A DNA stretch of 8,454 bases from an uncultured Lachnospiraceae bacterium (lineage in GTDB: Bacteria > Bacillota > Clostridia > Lachnospirales > Lachnospiraceae): assembly GCA_902766655.1 (NCBI GenBank), contig CACXEL010000212.1:1-8454 (forward strand). The letters run 5' to 3'. A model generated the notes under the pieces. It saw nothing but the letters and a program-made list of their open reading frames with translations, ran no database searches and had not been told where the DNA came from. The position numbers and the translations under genes are program-made. Positions 5,290-8,454 of this stretch are shown here, piece after piece. Positions within the stretch are counted from its first letter, which is position 1, and each line of letters begins with the position of its first letter.

Positions 5290-6548
5290 GCAGACTAATG
5301 GTGATCGGCTGTGGCGGTGTGGCATCGGTAGCCATCCACAAGGTGTGCCAGAATGACGAGGTCTTTGACGAGCTGATGATTGCCAGCCGTACCGTGTCCA
5401 AGTGCGACCGGGTCAAGGCCGAGGTGGAGGCCAAGGGAACGAAGACAAAAGTGACCACGGCCCAGATCGACGCGGACGACGTGGAGGCTCTGACCGCCCT
5501 GATCAGGGAGTACAAGCCTGACGCGGTCCTCAACGTGGCCCTTCCCTACCAGGACCTGACCATCATGGATGCCTGCCTGGCCGCGGGCGTCGACTATATC
5601 GATACCGCCAACTATGAGCCGGAGGATACGGACGATCCTGCCTGGCGGGAGATCTATGAGAAGCGCTGCAGGGAGCTGGGCTTCTCGGCCTACTTTGACT
5701 ATTCCTGGCAGTGGGCTTACCAGGAGCGCTTCGAGAAGGCCGGCCTCACAGGCCTTCTGGGCACCGGCTTCGATCCCGGCGTCACCTCCGTCTTCGCTGC
5801 CTACGCGAAGAAGCATTATTTCGATACCATCGACACCATCGATATCCTGGACTGCAACGGCGGCGACCACGGCTATGCCTTTGCCACCAACTTCAACCCG
5901 GAAATCAACCTCCGCGAGGTCTCCGCGCCGGGCTCCTACATGGAGAACGGCAAGTGGGTCGAGATCCCGGCCATGAGCATCAAGCGCGAGTATGATTTCG
6001 AAGGCGTCGGCATGAAGGATATGTACCTCCTCCACCACGAGGAGATCGAAGCCCTGGGCCGCAATATGCCCGAGGTCAAGCGCATCCGCTTCTTCATGAC
6101 CTTCGGACAGAGCTACCTGGACCATATGCGGTGCCTGGAGGACGTGGGCATGCTGTCCACCTCGCCGATCAATTTCAACGGAGTGGAAATCGTTCCCATC
6201 CAGTTCCTCAAGGCCCTCCTGCCGGATCCGGCATCCCTGGGCCCGCGCACCAAGGGCAAGACCAACATTGGCTGCATTTTCACAGGCACCAAGGATGGCG
6301 AAAAGAAGACCCTCTACATTTACAACGTCTGTGACCATGAGGAGTGCTACAAGGAGGTCGGCTCCCAGGCCATCTCCTACACGACCGGCGTGCCGGCCAT
6401 GATCGGCGCCATGCTGGTGGCCACCGGCGTCTGGAAGAAGCCGGGCGTCTACACGACCGATGAGTTCGATCCGGATCCCTACATGGATGCGCTCAACAAG
6501 TGGGGCCTTCCCTGGAAGGTCGATGAGAACCCCGTTCTGGTGGACTGA
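5286..6548 (+). CDS. Carboxy(nor)spermidine dehydrogenase (saccharopine dehydrogenase family)
   Basis: 420 residues; ATG at 5286 overlaps the previous stop (ATGA), with AGGAGG at 5273-5278, 7 nt upstream. The N-terminus is a Rossmann NAD(P)H-binding fold with VIGCGGVASVAIHK (GxGGVA fingerprint, residues 7-20). Next come the saccharopine dehydrogenase-family segments NVALPYQDLTIMDACLAAGVDYIDTANYE (about residues 84-112) and GTGFDPGVTSVFAAYA. The C-terminal part has DCNGGDHG and SYTTGVPAMIGA. Length and motifs match the carboxyspermidine/carboxynorspermidine synthases of Vibrio and Campylobacter better than lysine-pathway saccharopine dehydrogenases, and the neighbouring decarboxylase confirms this. 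It would reductively condense L-aspartate-4-semialdehyde with a diamine (putrescine most likely; agmatine is conceivable) to give the carboxylated triamine, in the cytosol. Often labelled simply saccharopine dehydrogenase in annotations. Confidence 0.92.
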   Translation: MSRLMVIGCGGVASVAIHKVCQNDEVFDELMIASRTVSKCDRVKAEVEAKGTKTKVTTAQIDADDVEALTALIREYKPDAVLNVALPYQDLTIMDACLAAGVDYIDTANYEPEDTDDPAWREIYEKRCRELGFSAYFDYSWQWAYQERFEKAGLTGLLGTGFDPGVTSVFAAYAKKHYFDTIDTIDILDCNGGDHGYAFATNFNPEINLREVSAPGSYMENGKWVEIPAMSIKREYDFEGVGMKDMYLLHHEEIEALGRNMPEVKRIRFFMTFGQSYLDHMRCLEDVGMLSTSPINFNGVEIVPIQFLKALLPDPASLGPRTKGKTNIGCIFTGTKDGEKKTLYIYNVCDHEECYKEVGSQAISYTTGVPAMIGAMLVATGVWKKPGVYTTDEFDPDPYMDALNKWGLPWKVDENPVLVD

Positions 6549-7865
6549 ATGTCTGAGGAAATGAGAACACCGGCCTGCGCGCATGGCGCTGAGAATACAC
6601 CGGTGCCGGAACGTGGAATGAACGCGGAGAACGTGCAGACACCGGTCAGCGGGATGGATACAGAGATGCCGCAGACACCGGTCTGTGCGTCGGGAGCAGA
6701 TATGCAGACATTGAAAACACCGGTCTATGTGATCGACGAGGAGAAGATCCGGGATAACTGCAAGATCCTGCGGGAGATCGAGGAGAGGACGGGCTGCCGG
6801 ATCCTCCTGGCTCAGAAGGCCTTCTCCGGCTTCTGTGAGTACGGCCTGATTGGTCAGTATTTATCAGGCACCACGGCCAGCAGTCTCTACGAGGCGAAGC
6901 TCGGCGCAGAGGAGATGGGCAAGGAGAACCATGTCTTTGCGCCGGCCTTCCATGCGGATGAGATGGATGAGATCGCCTCGATCTGCGACCATGTGGTCTT
7001 CAACTCCTTCTCGCAGCTGGAAAAATATGGTGAGAAGGTGGCGAAGATCCACGAAGAACAGGGGAGGGAGGCCGGAATCGGTCTCCGGATCAACCCGGAG
7101 TGTTCCACCCAGGGCGACCATGCGATCTATGATCCCTGCGCGCCGGGCTCGAGGCTTGGCATCACCAGGGATAACTTTGACCGGGGGCTTGCGGCCTGTC
7201 CGGAGGCCTTCAAATATGTGGACGGGATTCATTTCCACACCCTGTGTGAGCAGAACTCGGATGACCTGGAGACGACGCTTCAGGCGGTGGAGGACAAGTT
7301 CGGCGATATTCTGAGCCTTCCCCAGATCCGCTGGCTGAATTTCGGCGGCGGGCACCACATCACCCGGGCGGACTATGACCGGGAGCGCCTCGTCAGGCTG
7401 ATCCTGCACGCCAAAGAGACCTATGACGTGGAAATCTACCTGGAGCCCGGGGAGGCTGTGGCTCTGAACGCCGGCTATCTGGTCACCGAGGTCATGGACA
7501 TGGTGGACAACGGGATCCGGACGCTCGTGCTGGATGCCTCGGCGGCCTGCCACATGCCGGACGTCCTGGAAATGCCCTACCGCCCTCCCCTCAGAGATGC
7601 CGGCCAGCCGGGAGAGAAGCAGTACACCTACCGCCTCTCCTCCTGCACCTGCCTCGCGGGGGACGTGATCGGCGATTATTCCTTTGACCATGAGATCCGC
7701 GTCGGCGACCGGCTCATATTCGAGGACATGGCAATTTATTCCATGGTGAAAAATAACACATTCAACGGGATCGGCCTGCCCGCCATCGCCGTGCTTAAGG
7801 CGGACGGAAGCTGCAGACTGATCAGAGAGTTTGGCTATGAAGACTTCAAGAATCGCCTCTCCTAA
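6549..7865 (+). CDS. nspC: Carboxy(nor)spermidine decarboxylase with repetitive N-terminal extension
   Basis: 438 residues from ATG at 6549, directly after the dehydrogenase stop (TGA-ATG). A PLP enzyme of alanine racemase fold (fold type III), which decarboxylates carboxyspermidine to spermidine. Motifs: KTPVYVIDEEKI at the usual N-terminus, ILLAQKAF with Lys90 as PLP lysine, FHTLCEQNSDDLE, NFGGGHHITR (PLP phosphate site), IYLEPGEAV, and SSCTCLAGDVIGDY with the active-site Cys from the second domain. Family members are about 375-390 residues. Here about 50 residues precede the usual start and contain four degenerate copies of the TPV motif (Thr7, 17, 31, 43) before the genuine one (Thr57). 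Met52 at 6702, with GGGAG a few bases upstream, is an alternative start giving a normal 387-residue protein; initiation at 6561 or elsewhere is also possible. The ribosome binding site for 6549 is weak. Confidence 0.92.
   Translation: MSEEMRTPACAHGAENTPVPERGMNAENVQTPVSGMDTEMPQTPVCASGADMQTLKTPVYVIDEEKIRDNCKILREIEERTGCRILLAQKAFSGFCEYGLIGQYLSGTTASSLYEAKLGAEEMGKENHVFAPAFHADEMDEIASICDHVVFNSFSQLEKYGEKVAKIHEEQGREAGIGLRINPECSTQGDHAIYDPCAPGSRLGITRDNFDRGLAACPEAFKYVDGIHFHTLCEQNSDDLETTLQAVEDKFGDILSLPQIRWLNFGGGHHITRADYDRERLVRLILHAKETYDVEIYLEPGEAVALNAGYLVTEVMDMVDNGIRTLVLDASAACHMPDVLEMPYRPPLRDAGQPGEKQYTYRLSSCTCLAGDVIGDYSFDHEIRVGDRLIFEDMAIYSMVKNNTFNGIGLPAIAVLKADGSCRLIREFGYEDFKNRLS
6561..6722 (+). repeat. Degenerate direct repeats (ACACCGG core) in the 5' end of nspC
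   Basis: The core ACACCGG occurs five times in phase with the reading frame, beginning at 6567, 6597, 6639, 6675 and 6717 (spacings 30, 42, 36 and 42 bp). The 9-mer CAGACACCGGTC appears in full at 6636 and 6672. Each copy encodes Thr-Pro-(Val/Ala). The last is the conserved KTPVYV of the enzyme; the others look like diverged duplications of it, with Met and acidic residues between. Confidence 0.7.
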
Positions 7866-8454
7866 GGCGGCGGGCTTCCGCATGCCCGGAGAGTTTGAAA
7901 CCCACAGGGGCACAGTGCTCGTCTGGCCGGTGAGGCCGGGCTCCTGGCCCTATGACGGGAAGGAAGCGAAGAGAAAATTCGCGGAGATTGCCGGAATCTT
8001 GTCACGCCATGAGCGCGTATGGATGCTGGCGGACGCGGACCACGTCCGGGAGGCGGAGGCCATGCTGGCGGAGGCCTGCGATGGTGCTGGGAAGTGCGGT
8101 TACCAGGTCCTGGAGATCCCCACGGACGATGCCTGGGCCCGGGACATCGGTCCCACCTGCATCGTGGACGATCAGGGCAGTGTCCTGGGCATCGACTGGC
8201 AGTTCAACGCCTGGGGCGGCAGCTTCGACGGCCTCTACAGTGATTGGCGGAAGGACAACGCAGCCGCTGCGAAGATCTGCCGGGAGATTGGCCTGGATGT
8301 AGTGGATGCCCAGGATTTCGTCCTGGAGGGCGGCTCCATCGCCGCCGACGGGGAGGGCACGGTCGTGGTGACCGCCTGCTGCCTGCTCAGTGAGGGCCGC
8401 AACCCGCAGCTGACCAAGGATGGGATCGAGGCCCGGCTCAAGGACATGTTGGGC
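7837..8454 (+). CDS. aguA: Agmatine deiminase, N-terminal part (3' end outside window)
   Basis: 206 residues are visible of a family that is about 360-370 long; the frame is open at the right edge. The start ATG at 7837 lies inside nspC (29-nt overlap). It is chosen because it gives SPKAAGFRMPGEFE at the N-terminus, as in known agmatine deiminases; an ATG at 7883 would cut into this motif. Family motifs follow: LVWPVRPGSWP, TDDAWARDIGPT (Asp97-Asp103), DWQFNAWGGSFDGLY (Asn124), DFVLEGGSI (Glu164) and TVVVTACCLLSEGRNP. The enzyme (guanidino-modifying, pentein fold) turns agmatine into N-carbamoylputrescine and ammonia. The catalytic Cys near the C-terminus and the His-Asp pair are beyond the window, so intactness cannot be judged. 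Its place after the decarboxylase genes supports an agmatine route to putrescine; an N-carbamoylputrescine amidase gene is expected next. Confidence 0.95.
   Translation, partial: MKTSRIASPKAAGFRMPGEFETHRGTVLVWPVRPGSWPYDGKEAKRKFAEIAGILSRHERVWMLADADHVREAEAMLAEACDGAGKCGYQVLEIPTDDAWARDIGPTCIVDDQGSVLGIDWQFNAWGGSFDGLYSDWRKDNAAAAKICREIGLDVVDAQDFVLEGGSIAADGEGTVVVTACCLLSEGRNPQLTKDGIEARLKDMLG

Noticed and set aside
5295..6584. Long open frame on the - strand opposite the dehydrogenase (429 codons)
   Set aside because: An antisense shadow of a clear dehydrogenase gene in GC-rich DNA; its Val/Asp/His/Gly-rich composition is typical of such shadows and no start signal is present.
6864..7913. Long open frame on the - strand opposite nspC and aguA
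   Set aside because: It covers two recognisable + strand genes and has no family motifs or ribosome binding site.
7952..8302. Open + strand frame overlapping agmatine deiminase
   Set aside because: The overlapping frame from 7837 contains all agmatine deiminase motifs; this one is Arg/Thr/Ser-rich nonsense.

Overview
The window looks like chromosomal DNA from a GC-rich Bacillota, most likely a gut-type Clostridia (Lachnospiraceae or Oscillospiraceae). The evidence is strong AGGAGG-type ribosome binding sites, tightly overlapped operon genes, intrinsic terminators with long T runs, and protein families typical of that group. No plasmid, phage, insertion sequence, CRISPR array, tRNA or rRNA is visible. 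The taxonomic call is inference from gene content, not from a marker gene.

Left part (1-2423). The + strand opens with the 3' end of a gene for a multi-spanning membrane protein, cut by the window edge. Everything from there to 2423 reads on the - strand: a DMT/EamA-family transporter (1533-2423) with its own terminator, a 79-residue two-helix membrane protein resembling the CD225/dispanin family, and a decayed second copy of the transporter's 3' end. The remnant and the intact gene share a perfect 56-bp direct repeat. A - strand terminator overlaps the end of the first gene.

Middle (2424-2959). A 536-base stretch without protein genes. It holds two divergent sigma-A-type promoters, a highly structured, comparatively AT-rich RNA (about 2508-2843, ending in a textbook terminator), and a GC-rich leader before the next operon. 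The RNA's folded core is closed by an 8-bp long-range stem (2544-2551 with 2732-2739). Size and architecture suggest a raiA-type noncoding RNA, but this is a tentative family call. Its terminator lies between the strongest promoter and the polyamine operon, so it could also act as an attenuator.

Right part (2960-8454). One polyamine-biosynthesis operon on the + strand: Orn/Lys/Arg decarboxylase (speA-like), spermidine synthase homologue (speE-like), carboxy(nor)spermidine dehydrogenase, carboxy(nor)spermidine decarboxylase (nspC) and agmatine deiminase (aguA, cut by the right edge). Adjacent genes overlap or touch (4-nt overlap, 4-nt overlap, 0 nt, 29-nt overlap). The likely pathway is arginine to agmatine (SpeA), to N-carbamoylputrescine (AguA), to putrescine (an amidase, aguB, expected just beyond the window), then condensation with aspartate semialdehyde to carboxyspermidine and decarboxylation to spermidine. 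The SpeE homologue is the puzzle: the carboxyspermidine route makes it redundant, no AdoMet decarboxylase gene is seen, and its substrate-pocket motifs are altered. NspC carries an unusual N-terminal extension of degenerate Thr-Pro-Val repeats.
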